Origin: Deltaproteobacteria bacterium YD0425bin51
GTDB taxonomy: Bacteria; Desulfobacterota; Desulfobacteria; Desulfobacterales; YD0425bin51
Direction: 5' to 3'
NCBI GenBank assembly: GCA_002753225.1
Contig: PDZS01000012.1
Location: 1 to 64,000, forward strand
DNA length: 64,000 bases
Numbering within the stretch: the stretch's first letter is position 1; each line of letters starts with the position of its first letter. Below are positions 18,463 through 27,637 of this stretch, one piece after another. Position numbers and translations under genes: made by a program. The notes beneath the pieces were generated by a model. The model was not told the DNA's origin and searched no databases. It worked only from the letters and a program-made list of their open reading frames with translations.

Positions 18463-19790
18463 GTTCTATCAGGATTAATTAAGCCATAGCCATTTTCACC
18501 ATGCAATGAATAGTCTAAGCCAACCATTTCTTTTTCTTCATCTATACGGAATCCAAAAGTTTTTTCTACTATATGACAAATAATATATGTGCCAATTGCT
18601 GCAAAAAGAATGGTAGTTCCTAAACCAGTAAGCTGAACTAAGAATTGATTTATTGCACTCCATTTACCTGACACTGATTTAGAAGCTGCATCAATCATCC
18701 AGCTATCACGGATAAAAAAAGATAGCAAAATAACTCCAAGACCACTACCAACTCCATGTATTCCAAAGCAGTCTAATGAATCATCATATCCAAGTTTATT
18801 TTTTAGATTTAAAGCCATATAACAAATAATGGATGAAAGCGCTCCAAGTATTATTGCTCCAATTGGTTTAACAACTCCAGCTGCAGGTGTAATAGCAACA
18901 AGTCCTGCCAAAATGCCAGATGCAAAACCAAGGGATGTTCCTTTTTTAAAGATGATAGCTTCGAGAACAAGCCAAGTTAAAGCGCCGCTTGCAGCAGAGA
19001 CTTGAGTCATGGTTAGAGCTCTTGCTGTAGCAAGACCGCTTTGAACAGTAGAACCTGCATTAAAACCAAACCATCCAACCCATAACAGCCCTGCACCCAT
19101 TAGTGTCATTACCATGTTATTGGGTTTAATTGCAATTTTTGGATATCCAATCCTTTTTCCTAAAAATAAGGCAACTACAAGGGCGCTAAAGCCTGCTGAA
19201 ACATGTATAACAAGTCCTCCGGCAAGATCAATGACACCTGATGCGCCAAATTTGAAAAGCCACCCATCTTGCGCCCATACCCAGTGACATAATGGGCAAT
19301 ATATAAATAAAAACCAGAGTGTAATAAATAAACAATAGCCTCTGAAATATACTCTTTCTGCCAAAGCTCCGCTTATCAAAGCAGGAGTTATTATCGCAAA
19401 TTTACCCTGAAACATTGCAAGAACATATTCAGGAATACCTGAAGAGATAGCATCATCAATCCCTTTTAAAAAAAAGTAATCGCTATTCCATCCTATTATG
19501 CCGCCTAAAATATTTTTACCAAACGCAAGAGAATAGCCGCAAACAACCCATAAAACCCCAATTAAAGCCATTGCAACATAGCTGTGCATCATTGTGCTTA
19601 ATACATTTTTAGTTCTTACTAACCCACCATAAAACATGGCTAAACCAGGAACCATAAGTAAAACCAATGCAGTTGAAGTTAGCATCCAAGCTGTAGTTCC
19701 AGTGTCAGTTGGCTGAGCATCAATTGCAAGAGCAATTTTAGGTAAAATTATCAAAAAGAATAATCCTGTCCAAATTTTTTTTTGTTTCAT
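18459..19790 (-). CDS. amt: Ammonium transporter (Amt/MEP/Rh family)
   Basis: A 443-residue polytopic inner-membrane channel that imports ammonium. A cleavable signal peptide (LPKIALA) precedes about 11 hydrophobic helices. The conserved twin pore histidines are recognisable in [10 protein letters not shown] and in [25 protein letters not shown] and [11 protein letters not shown] are family landmarks. No glnB/glnK gene, the usual neighbour of amtB, is found on either side. A strong sigma-54 promoter lies about 60 bases upstream, which fits nitrogen-starvation control. Confidence 0.95.
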   Translation of the reverse strand: MKQKKIWTGLFFLIILPKIALAIDAQPTDTGTTAWMLTSTALVLLMVPGLAMFYGGLVRTKNVLSTMMHSYVAMALIGVLWVVCGYSLAFGKNILGGIIGWNSDYFFLKGIDDAISSGIPEYVLAMFQGKFAIITPALISGALAERVYFRGYCLFITLWFLFIYCPLCHWVWAQDGWLFKFGASGVIDLAGGLVIHVSAGFSALVVALFLGKRIGYPKIAIKPNNMVMTLMGAGLLWVGWFGFNAGSTVQSGLATARALTMTQVSAASGALTWLVLEAIIFKKGTSLGFASGILAGLVAITPAAGVVKPIGAIILGALSSIICYMALNLKNKLGYDDSLDCFGIHGVGSGLGVILLSFFIRDSWMIDAASKSVSGKWSAINQFLVQLTGLGTTILFAAIGTYIICHIVEKTFGFRIDEEKEMVGLDYSLHGENGYGLINPDRT

Positions 19791-19848
19791 TAAAATACTC
19801 TCCCTTATTTTTCTATTTTATTTTTTTAGATGATTTTTTGGAATCTAA

Positions 19849-19863
19849 GCAATAAAGGTGCCA
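19849..19863 (-). promoter_or_regulatory. Sigma-54 promoter of the ammonium transporter
   Basis: On the minus strand the sequence reads TGGCAC-CTTTA-TTGC, a perfect match to the -24/-12 consensus. It sits about 60 bases before the amt start codon. Sigma-54/NtrC control of amt genes is well established elsewhere. I did not see a convincing NtrC palindrome further upstream. Confidence 0.8.
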
Positions 19864-20122
19864 GTAGTAATTATTAGTTACAAAAAGGATTTGGACAGAA
19901 TTGGTTTTAACAAAAATGTTATTTTTAATTAGATGAGATTAGTTAAATAACGCTTTAATGCTAATAAATGAGTATAGATAACAATTTTGTCGATGAATAA
20001 TCAATCATATTACAAAAATGGAATTTAATAAAATTTTTAATATTTAGCTTTTTCTGTACATGCAATTTTTATGGTTCCAAGGAAAGAATTCCATGAATAA
20101 GGATAAATTTTTATGTTAATCT
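19864..20122. other. Intergenic region upstream of amt and downstream of the chemoreceptor gene
   Basis: About 260 AT-rich bases beyond the amt promoter, up to the chemoreceptor stop codon. I see no open reading frame, tRNA or strong hairpin with a T-run. Only a weak palindrome (GGAA...TTCC near 20080-20092) stands out. Confidence 0.4.
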
Positions 20123-22048
20123 TTAATTCTTTAAATCCTGATCAGATATTTTTTTCAGTTGGAATTGAGATAAACTTTGACGCAAATTATAAGCCTGGTT
20201 AGAAAGATTTTCTGCTGCTGCTGCCATTTCTTCAGCATTTGATGCATTATTTTGGGTTATATCATTTACATTTTTTATGCTTTGATGAACTTCTGTAATC
20301 CCTAATGCTTGTTCATTGCTTGAGACAGTTATTTCAGAAACTAAATTAGTAGCTTGAGTGATATTATTGTGTATAGTATGAAATGTTTTGGAGGTTTTTT
20401 CAAGAACTTGAACACCATGGTTTACTTTAATTACTGCATCTTCGATTATTTTAGAAGTTTCTTTAGCTGATTTAGCGCTATTTGAGGCTAAATTGTAAAC
20501 TTCTTTTGCTACTACAACAAATCCCTTACCAAATTTTCCGGCTCTAGCAGCTTCTACAGAAGCATTTAAAGCTAGTAAGTTGGTTTGAAATGCTATATCA
20601 TCAATAGTTTTAATTATTTTGGAGATACTTTTTATTGATTCATTTATTGATACTATAGCTGCTGTCATTTCTTCCATTTGAAAGGCTCCGTCTTGAGCTG
20701 CATTTTTTGCCATAACAGTATATTGGTTGGTAAGGTTAGAGTGTTCTGCATTTTTTTTACTCTGGCTCCCTATCTGAGTCATGGTACTTGTAATCTCTTC
20801 AATTGAAGCAGCCTGATCTGAAGATCCTTTTGCAAGTGTTTCGCTTGATTGAGTAATTTGCTCTGCACCAATTGCTACATGTTGAGCAGAGATATAAAGA
20901 TTGTCTAAAATTTGATTTATACTTTCGTTCATTTTTTTTAAAGACTTACCAAGAATATCTTTATCAGATATAACATGAATTTCATTTTGAAAATTTCCAT
21001 TAGACATGCCTGATAATACTAAAGCCTTAACTTCCAGTTCATCAGCCATGGCATTTAACGCACTCCCCATTTCTAGAAATTCATCAGAAACAGATTTTTG
21101 ATAAACAGAGCATTCCCTGCAATCATTTCCTTTTAAAACATTAGGACAAAAAGGTGTGTGTGAAAATGACCCTGATTCTACCCAACAATAAGCTTTTTTA
21201 CCAAAAGATGGGCATTTTATTAGTTCACAATTTTTGATATCTGAACAAATAACTGCCATTCCCATTGGAAGGCGTGAAGATAAGTCTCCTTTTCCTAATG
21301 AATTGGCAAAATTAACAACATTTCTAATGTTAAATATGACAGAACGTGATAAACCTAAAAGCACAAGTAGAATTATAGTTAAACCAATTATCATTATAAC
21401 TGCGCTTGAAAATATAATTTTTTGTTTTAGATTTTTTGACTTTAGCTCTGAATTATAATGCTCAGAAGTTATATATTCTGAAATTTTAAAAGACTCCTTA
21501 ATGTCTTGGTTAGTCTTTTTATTTTCAATTGAAGAAGCTATTTCACTAGCTACATCCACAGGTAACTGGCTTATGGTCACAATAAACCATTTAGGAATTT
21601 CAACATCTTTTATTAAAACTGCGCATAGAACATTTTCTCTATAAATTATTACATCCGGCACAGCGCTTTTTTGATTTATTTTGTTTAGTAATATCTGAAA
21701 ACCATCAGGAACAGAAAAATTTTTAGGATAAATAGCTTTACCTTTTAAATCCAATACTACAATTTTATCTGCGCCTATCCCGTCTAATTGTTTAAATAAT
21801 TCTAAAGCTAATCCATCATCTCCAGATTCTAATGCAAATAAGGCATCAACTGCGCTATTAGATTTGGCTGTAAGAGAAAGCCCTGTACTAATCTGTTTTT
21901 TTATTAAATTAAACATTAAAGATAGTTCTTCTTTATGAATATTTTCTGAATTTTGGCTTATTATGGTAAAAAGTATGGAAAGCATGAAAAAAAACACAAT
22001 AGTTAGTACAATAGATGGTATAAGTAAGAGTTTAGTAGACAGGCGCAT
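20123..22048 (-). CDS. Methyl-accepting chemotaxis protein with Cys-rich HAMP insertion
   Basis: A 641-residue chemoreceptor. It has TM1 (about 8-30), a periplasmic sensor of roughly 180 residues, and TM2 (about 211-233). The HAMP domain is split by an insertion at about 263-318 carrying Cys268, 274, 279, 288, 301, 310 and 313. The C-terminal signalling domain has the hairpin tip IDDIAFQTNLLALNASVEAA. The insertion has the pattern C-x5-C-x4-C-x8-CW, then C-x8-CxxC, and lies between the two amphipathic HAMP helices (NVVNFANSLGKGDL and FLEMGSALNAMADELE). A PstS-like binding protein gene lies 12 bases upstream, so the pair may sense one ligand. No cheR/cheB genes are nearby. Confidence 0.93.
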   Translation of the reverse strand: MRLSTKLLLIPSIVLTIVFFFMLSILFTIISQNSENIHKEELSLMFNLIKKQISTGLSLTAKSNSAVDALFALESGDDGLALELFKQLDGIGADKIVVLDLKGKAIYPKNFSVPDGFQILLNKINQKSAVPDVIIYRENVLCAVLIKDVEIPKWFIVTISQLPVDVASEIASSIENKKTNQDIKESFKISEYITSEHYNSELKSKNLKQKIIFSSAVIMIIGLTIILLVLLGLSRSVIFNIRNVVNFANSLGKGDLSSRLPMGMAVICSDIKNCELIKCPSFGKKAYCWVESGSFSHTPFCPNVLKGNDCRECSVYQKSVSDEFLEMGSALNAMADELEVKALVLSGMSNGNFQNEIHVISDKDILGKSLKKMNESINQILDNLYISAQHVAIGAEQITQSSETLAKGSSDQAASIEEITSTMTQIGSQSKKNAEHSNLTNQYTVMAKNAAQDGAFQMEEMTAAIVSINESIKSISKIIKTIDDIAFQTNLLALNASVEAARAGKFGKGFVVVAKEVYNLASNSAKSAKETSKIIEDAVIKVNHGVQVLEKTSKTFHTIHNNITQATNLVSEITVSSNEQALGITEVHQSIKNVNDITQNNASNAEEMAAAAENLSNQAYNLRQSLSQFQLKKISDQDLKN

Positions 22049-22060
22049 ATCGTAATGTCC

Positions 22061-22810
22061 TTATTTAAAAAGTTTTATAGCTTCTGGGGTTTTTAAGACA
22101 TTAATAATTTTTTGAACTGCAGGGGATGGATCACCTTTGGTTATAATACTTAAAGGACGTGATATCTCTTCTGTTTTGACAGGTTTTACTTGTTCAGTAG
22201 TTATTTTTAAAAAACCTTCTGAAACAGCACCAATTCCACCTTTTAATTTAGAAACATAATTTATTTCTTCTCGAGTTGAACGGACTTCTCTAGCGGTTTT
22301 TACATAAGGAGCTTTTCTCATCACTATATCTTGAAAAACAACCCTTGTTGCTGCTGTTGGCTGAGATGTAACAACAATTATAGGCTGATCTTCTCCACCT
22401 ATTTCTTTCCAATTACTTATTTTACCAGTATTAATGGCTGTAAGCTGTTCCCATGATAATGCTTTAATGGGATTATTGGCATTCACAATAGGTATAATTA
22501 TGTCCTTTATAATTATATGCTCCTTATATGTTCCATCATCAGGAAGGTTAGCTTCAGCTAATATAAGGACTAGCGGGCTAGAAGCAATTGACGCTGAATT
22601 TTTTCCATTGCGAAGTTCTTCAAAGCCTTTGCCTGTATTAATTCCCAAAACTTGAATTTTTATACCTGTTTTAGATTGAATTAAATCTGCAGTTGGCTCT
22701 AAAATTCTTTTTTGAAATGTAGTTGAACCTGCTATTACAATTTCTTCAGCATAAAGAAAATTCGTAAATCCTATAAATATTAAAATAATTATTAAGTATT
22801 TAAACTTCAT
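22061..22810 (-). CDS. PstS-like periplasmic substrate-binding protein
   Basis: A 249-residue exported protein. A signal peptide ends near TNFLYAEE. The mature part resembles the PBP-like fold of phosphate-binding PstS, with the anion-loop pattern IAGSTTFQKRI near the N-terminus. Further motifs are NTGKGFEELRNG, INTGKISNWKEIGG and KGGIGAVSEG. No pstCAB transporter genes are near. The gene is instead followed 12 bases later by the chemoreceptor, so it may present a captured anion to that receptor rather than to a transporter. The ligand is unproven; phosphate is only the family default. Confidence 0.8.
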   Translation of the reverse strand: MKFKYLIIILIFIGFTNFLYAEEIVIAGSTTFQKRILEPTADLIQSKTGIKIQVLGINTGKGFEELRNGKNSASIASSPLVLILAEANLPDDGTYKEHIIIKDIIIPIVNANNPIKALSWEQLTAINTGKISNWKEIGGEDQPIIVVTSQPTAATRVVFQDIVMRKAPYVKTAREVRSTREEINYVSKLKGGIGAVSEGFLKITTEQVKPVKTEEISRPLSIITKGDPSPAVQKIINVLKTPEAIKLFK

Positions 22811-22875
22811 AATATATTCTCTCCTAATTTAAAAATAGATCTAACAACTTCTTTAAAAATATTGTCTCTTAATTA

Positions 22876-23271
22876 CTACAATGTAGGATAAAATTCAATG
22901 AAAAATATTTTAAAAACTTCACACGATTTACAAATTTCAATTTTTTCTTTCCAATTTTTTTGTGTTTTACCTTCGCAAATTGTTCCATTAATAAACCAGC
23001 ATATGTGTCCGCAGTTAAATTCATAAGCAGGACATAGTTTTATAATCTCTTTAGGGCAATTTTTAATTTCCCAGCAAAATTTTTTTTCATTATTTTTTTT
23101 AATAAATTGAAAAACTAGAAAATAGAGCTGACGTTCAACATGAAAAGGTATTGACCTCAATCCTTGTTCATAGCTATGGACAGCTTTAATGGATGTTCCT
23201 AAAAGGTTTGCAATTTGCTTTTGGGTTTTATCAAGCATTTTACGGATAAGTACAAATTCTTTTTTATTCAC
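22876..23271 (-). CDS. HTH protein with Cys/Trp-rich C-terminal domain
   Basis: A 131-residue two-part protein. Residues 3-45 form an XRE/Cro-like helix-turn-helix (MLDKTQKQIANLLGTSIKAV, then SYEQG). Residues 66-120 are a Cys/Trp-rich domain beginning CWEIKNC and ending CKSCEVF, with Cys66, 72, 80, 87, 91, 99, 114 and 117. The arrangement matches the insertion in the nearby chemoreceptor. It resembles what I recall being called the two-CW domain in Desulfobacterota. A metal- or redox-responsive DNA-binding regulator is a reasonable inference. Its ATG overlaps the tamA stop by four bases, so it is the last gene of that operon. Confidence 0.75.
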   Translation of the reverse strand: MNKKEFVLIRKMLDKTQKQIANLLGTSIKAVHSYEQGLRSIPFHVERQLYFLVFQFIKKNNEKKFCWEIKNCPKEIIKLCPAYEFNCGHICWFINGTICEGKTQKNWKEKIEICKSCEVFKIFFIEFYPTL

Positions 23272-25007
23272 AAGTCTGCTCCGATCCTTAAATGTATTCT
23301 TAATGGAAAGTTAGGTGTATTTAATGCAGATGCTATATCCAGACTTATATTACCAAATGGGAGTTTTACTCTAATCCCCATGCCTGCCCCTTTTTGCATA
23401 TTTATATTACTAAAGTCGGAAAAAGCATTACCTGCATCATAAAATAAAGCTAAAGCAACAGGTTCAATAATAATCTGTTCATATTCTATACTAGTTACTA
23501 AAAGATTTTTTCCTCCTATAACCTCTCCTTGGGGATTTTTTTCACCTAAAGAATTATATGAGTAGCCTCTTACGCTTGTATCACCTCCTGTAAAAAATCT
23601 AAATGATGCAGGGAGATCAGAAAAGTCTGAAATAAAAGTTATTCCTGTTTCGGCTCTAGCAAGTATTCTAGAACCTGTCCACAATGATTTTACATATTTT
23701 GAAAGCATATGAAATTGAAAAAAATTTGTGTCAGAAGCTAGTTCATTTAAAGCAGCTTGTGTCTCCAAAGTTATTGACCAGCCATTTTTAGGGTTTATTA
23801 AATTATCTGCAAAAATACGTTGCCATGAAGTTTTTGGAATAAGTAAATTTGCTCTCCCTGTTTCTGTTCCTACTTCAAATTTTTCATCCTGATAACTTAA
23901 TGAAAATGTATGCCTCCAGTTTGAAATTTTTTGGGTTATACTTACTGCAGGAGCAAAAGTGGTTCTTTTATTAGGTTGAACGTTCTGTTTACTGAAATCA
24001 AATGTAAAAGAAAGACGATCTGTTTGTGGTATTTTTAAAGGAATATCATAACGGCTAGAAAACTTGGCTCCAATTTGGGAAATTTCAACATCAGCTCCAG
24101 TTTGATGGCCAAAACTGTTGATTTGACGATTTTTAATTCCAAATCCAGCTCTTGGTCCTGTATCAGTACCATAGCCAAGTCCTATCATGTATTTTGTGCT
24201 TTCACGAAGAGACAGATTGATTTCTATTGGTACATAAAGTCTATCAGGTGAGTCAATTCTAGGAATAACATCAACTTTTCTAAAATGTTCACTATCATAA
24301 AGGGCTCGCTGAAGTTGAATCAATTTATCTAAAACATAAGGATCACCATACTTAAATGATACAAACCTTTTTAAGTATTCATTTTTAAAATAGTTTTGTT
24401 TAAAAGATACATTCCCAAGTAAATATCTTGGACCAGTATCAAACTGTAAATATATTGAGCTGATATATTTTTTTTTATTAACTATTATTTCACGTCGAAT
24501 TAATTTCCCTTTAAAATAGCCATTTTCTTCTGCAATGCTTAAAAGCTCATTTTTAGCTTTTTCATAGGAAATATGGGAAAGAATATCTCCTTTTTTTAAA
24601 GGGAAGGATTTTAACCATGAAAGTAATAGCTTATCATTTTTACCTTCTCCAGTTATTTTAATATCAACTTTTTCAACATAAACAGGACTACCCAACTTAA
24701 TTTCATAAACAGCTTTCCATTTGTCTTTAACTGTATATAAAAGAGAATAGATTTTTGGATGATAGTAGCCAAAAGGCTCTATAGCTATGCGGATTTCCTC
24801 TCTGGCTTTTGAATTTAATCTAAAAATAAGTGATTCGTTTAGCAGAGGGTCATCTTTTTGCAAATAAAGGCTTAAACTAGCAAGGACATTTGCTAAAACC
24901 TTGCCAGTCACGCCTTTAATTGTCACGTCCACAATTGGAGATGCTCCAAAAGCTTTTGCGTAAAAAAAAAAGGTTAATATAAAAACAACAAAATATTTTC
25001 TATTCAA
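23268..25007 (-). CDS. tamA: TamA-like outer-membrane protein (Omp85/BamA superfamily)
   Basis: A 579-residue outer-membrane beta-barrel protein that inserts other proteins into the outer membrane or works with TamB. A signal peptide ends near AFGASP. About three POTRA domains (residues 25-265) are followed by the 16-strand barrel region. The barrel's L6 lid motif is visible as GGDTSVRGYSYNS near residue 475. The C-terminus ends with an aromatic/hydrophobic strand (LRIHLRIGADL). It lies six bases after a small membrane-protein gene and overlaps the HTH gene downstream. tamB is about 8.5 kb away rather than adjacent. Confidence 0.88.
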   Translation of the reverse strand: MNRKYFVVFILTFFFYAKAFGASPIVDVTIKGVTGKVLANVLASLSLYLQKDDPLLNESLIFRLNSKAREEIRIAIEPFGYYHPKIYSLLYTVKDKWKAVYEIKLGSPVYVEKVDIKITGEGKNDKLLLSWLKSFPLKKGDILSHISYEKAKNELLSIAEENGYFKGKLIRREIIVNKKKYISSIYLQFDTGPRYLLGNVSFKQNYFKNEYLKRFVSFKYGDPYVLDKLIQLQRALYDSEHFRKVDVIPRIDSPDRLYVPIEINLSLRESTKYMIGLGYGTDTGPRAGFGIKNRQINSFGHQTGADVEISQIGAKFSSRYDIPLKIPQTDRLSFTFDFSKQNVQPNKRTTFAPAVSITQKISNWRHTFSLSYQDEKFEVGTETGRANLLIPKTSWQRIFADNLINPKNGWSITLETQAALNELASDTNFFQFHMLSKYVKSLWTGSRILARAETGITFISDFSDLPASFRFFTGGDTSVRGYSYNSLGEKNPQGEVIGGKNLLVTSIEYEQIIIEPVALALFYDAGNAFSDFSNINMQKGAGMGIRVKLPFGNISLDIASALNTPNFPLRIHLRIGADL

Positions 25008-25013
25008 TTAAGT

Positions 25014-25544
25014 CTAAATTCCAGATAATATTTCTTCGACCTGCTTTCTTGATACCTCAAAAGGATCCATATTGTTATCATGGGTTTCATTATAATTATT
25101 AAATATAAAATAAATAGACTGAATAAGAAAGAACATCCACATGGATATTGCCCATGAAACTGAAGAAATTGGATTGAATAAAAATATCAAACTTCCTCCG
25201 CCAAAGCAAAGTATTATTTCTATTATTATACCTTTTAATAATGGTTGTTTGAAGCATATAAAGCTTCTAAAATAGCTTAGAATAAAAAGGTTTGTCATTA
25301 AAAATAAATGTAATTTTATACCTGAAATTGTAAGATAGAGAACTATTATCACTGGAATTAAATTTTTAGATAAAGGAACTTCTCCCCATGATGATAATAA
25401 AAAACTATATGCTATAAGATTTAAAGCTATAAAAATCTTAAAAATAAGAGGATGATATATATAATTACTTAAAAGCATAATAAAAAGTCCGCTCATAAGT
25501 GCAAAAAAGATAGTCATTGTTACAGGAAATTTTGTTATCTTCAT
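25014..25544 (-). CDS. Small polytopic membrane protein, unknown function
   Basis: A 176-residue protein with about five hydrophobic helices and a charged cytoplasmic tail ending DPFEVSRKQVEEILSGI. I do not recognise the family. The start codon overlaps the stop of the PspA-like gene by four bases, and tamA starts six bases after its stop. It could be the membrane partner that recruits the PspA-like protein, as PspB/PspC do in E. coli, but I see no PspC-like sequence motif. That role is inference from position only. Confidence 0.6.
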   Translation of the reverse strand: MKITKFPVTMTIFFALMSGLFIMLLSNYIYHPLIFKIFIALNLIAYSFLLSSWGEVPLSKNLIPVIIVLYLTISGIKLHLFLMTNLFILSYFRSFICFKQPLLKGIIIEIILCFGGGSLIFLFNPISSVSWAISMWMFFLIQSIYFIFNNYNETHDNNMDPFEVSRKQVEEILSGI

Positions 25545-26098
25545 ATAATCTCTCCTTTAAATATAGCTTTTCGTTTAAGAAGCTCAAGCTCGACCTCTTC
25601 TTTACAAAACTGATCTCTAAAATACCTTAGGTTAATATCATCTATATTTTTTTCCCATTTTTTGCATTGAATATCTCTTGAATAATGAGATGCTTTGATT
25701 TTTAATTCATCAAATTTTTTACGCTGCTGGCAAGCACATTCACTCAATTTTTTAATCTTTTGTTCTAATAGTTCCAAATGATTCTCCAAATTAGATTTAT
25801 GTAAGCCTAAAGAATTTAATTTTCCTATTAGGACTCTGCTTATGTCATCTTTTTCCTTTTCAATACTAAAAGATATCTCTTTCTCAATACGATCTATTTC
25901 TTTTTTGCATTTTTGATATTCTTTTTGTGATTGTTCTTTAAAAGTTATCAAGTTTTGAAGTTCTGTCTCTTTTTTAACAACTGCATGCTCCATTTCTCTT
26001 AAATGCTGTTTTAATAATAGTTCTTTATCTTCTATTTGATCTATTATTCCATGAATATCTGCTTTGCATAATCTTATGAATCTATTTAAAATTCCCAT
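25541..26098 (-). CDS. PspA/IM30-family membrane-remodelling protein
   Basis: A 185-residue coiled-coil protein. The N-terminus MGILNRFIRLCKADIHGII is the amphipathic membrane-binding helix typical of PspA/Vipp1, and is followed by EDKELLLKQHLREMEHAVVK, the usual second segment. The remainder is heptad-rich helix with no transmembrane segment. PspA proteins belong to the ESCRT-III superfamily. They polymerise on damaged inner membranes and maintain the proton-motive force. It is shorter than E. coli PspA (about 220 residues). It sits between a VWA protein gene (gap 12) and a membrane-protein gene (overlap 4). Confidence 0.78.
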   Translation of the reverse strand: MGILNRFIRLCKADIHGIIDQIEDKELLLKQHLREMEHAVVKKETELQNLITFKEQSQKEYQKCKKEIDRIEKEISFSIEKEKDDISRVLIGKLNSLGLHKSNLENHLELLEQKIKKLSECACQQRKKFDELKIKASHYSRDIQCKKWEKNIDDINLRYFRDQFCKEEVELELLKRKAIFKGEII

Positions 26099-26110
26099 AT
26101 AAATGCCTCC

Positions 26111-27523
26111 TTAGTTGTTTCGTCTTTGCTTGTAACCATCATATTGAAGAAATTTTGCATTAATTTTTTGTTTATGCTCTATTTCTGAATGCGGAGCCTC
26201 GAAAGTTTGGTTTACAACTTCTCTTAATTCATTTATATCTTTTTTGAGGTTTTGTTCCACTTTGATAGAACCTAATTGAGAATTTAGGGCCTGCTGGGTG
26301 TCATGGTATTTCTGAATACGGCTTATAGCTTCTTTTTTTGCTCCTTTTTGAATATCTTGGGCTACTTCTTCCTTTAGTTTGTTATAATCTTCATTTAAAA
26401 CTTTTTCTTCCCATAAGTTTTTATTTATTGAACCTATTGCTTCATCTGAATTTTTTACACAAGCTATATGGAAAGAATTTGAAAGCGTTGTAACATAATT
26501 TTTATCGCCATGTAGGTATTTAATGCTGATATTTGATATTTCAAATCTTTTTTCTGAATTTACAGGTAAATTGAAAGTTAAAAAAAGCTTTTTAGTTTGT
26601 CCTGACATTATATCTCCTGGATAAAAAGCATAATATCCATCCATTAGTTTAACTGGGTAACCTGATGCATCTAATAATTTAATTCCATTACTTTGAGGAA
26701 CTCTGATTTCAAGATTAGTTGCAATGGTTGCCTTAGTATTATTTAGCTCTTTTTGAAAAACTTCAGCAAACAGGCTTGCATTATCTAAAAAATAGTATTT
26801 TCCACAGCCTTGATCAGCAATAGATGTCATAAGCTGTTCATTAAAGTCACTCCCAACTCCAACTGAACTTATTGAAAAAGCTTTATTTGAAGCTATTGAA
26901 GCAATACTTCCAAGCATAATAGGATCAGTTATTCCAACATTAGCTAGGCCATCTGAAATCAAAATCAGTTTTCTGTTGTTTTCATTTTTTGGAGAATTTA
27001 AAAATAGATTAATTCCTTCTTTAAGACCATCTCCTAAATTAGTGCTTCCATCTGGTATAATTTGGTAAATGATGGAAGATAGCCATTTTAGGTTATCATT
27101 ATTAATGGTAATAAAGTCAGAATGTTTAAACACATTGTCTGAATAAGATATAAGGGCAAATCTGTCATTATCAGATAAACTGGAAAGAAGTTTTAAAACA
27201 GCCTGTTTTGCATTATTTATTTTTTCTCCTTGCATAGATCCGCTTCGATCTAATACTATAACCATATCTATATTTTTTTTCTCTTTGTCATTAGAATAAA
27301 TATTTTGTGCTTTTAAATTAAGTAAAAGACTAACATTCCCATCTCCTCCAACAAAAATTTTCTCTTGGGCAATACTCCCTGATAAATTTATGGCATCTCC
27401 TGAAATATTAGTGGTAGTTATCTTACTCCTTGAAGTATCAAGCTTTGAATATGCCATTGCTGCAAATGTTAAAACAATTAAAGTTATTAAGAATAATAAT
27501 GACTTAAAAGATTTGATTTGCAT
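26111..27523 (-). CDS. Exported von Willebrand factor A domain protein
   Basis: A 470-residue protein. An N-terminal hydrophobic segment (about 7-25) works as signal peptide or anchor. Residues 80-260 form a VWA domain with the metal-ion-dependent adhesion site DRSGSMQ (Asp92, Ser94, Ser96) and a later LISDGLAN. The C-terminal third is charged and helical with a possible coiled coil. VWA domains bind protein partners through a divalent metal. It is the first gene of the VWA-PspA-membrane-TamA-HTH run, so it is probably a periplasmic protein-protein interaction module for that system. Confidence 0.85.
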   Translation of the reverse strand: MQIKSFKSLLFLITLIVLTFAAMAYSKLDTSRSKITTTNISGDAINLSGSIAQEKIFVGGDGNVSLLLNLKAQNIYSNDKEKKNIDMVIVLDRSGSMQGEKINNAKQAVLKLLSSLSDNDRFALISYSDNVFKHSDFITINNDNLKWLSSIIYQIIPDGSTNLGDGLKEGINLFLNSPKNENNRKLILISDGLANVGITDPIMLGSIASIASNKAFSISSVGVGSDFNEQLMTSIADQGCGKYYFLDNASLFAEVFQKELNNTKATIATNLEIRVPQSNGIKLLDASGYPVKLMDGYYAFYPGDIMSGQTKKLFLTFNLPVNSEKRFEISNISIKYLHGDKNYVTTLSNSFHIACVKNSDEAIGSINKNLWEEKVLNEDYNKLKEEVAQDIQKGAKKEAISRIQKYHDTQQALNSQLGSIKVEQNLKKDINELREVVNQTFEAPHSEIEHKQKINAKFLQYDGYKQRRNN

Positions 27524-27637
27524 AAATTCTCCTTTCTTTAATTAGATTATTATGATTTGTACTACGATTACATAATAATCCATTCTTGATTGAACACAAT
27601 TCAAAGAAATGTAAAAAAAAATTGTAAAAAATTTACA

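Noticed and set aside
22876..23271. An antitoxin-like XRE gene of a toxin-antitoxin pair.
   Set aside because: No small toxin gene is adjacent. It is coupled to tamA and carries a Cys-rich domain rather than a toxin-binding tail.
22876..27523. A phage-defence or tellurite-resistance cluster because of the VWA protein.
   Set aside because: No TerD, kinase, nuclease or helicase is in the run. PspA-like and TamA genes point to envelope work.
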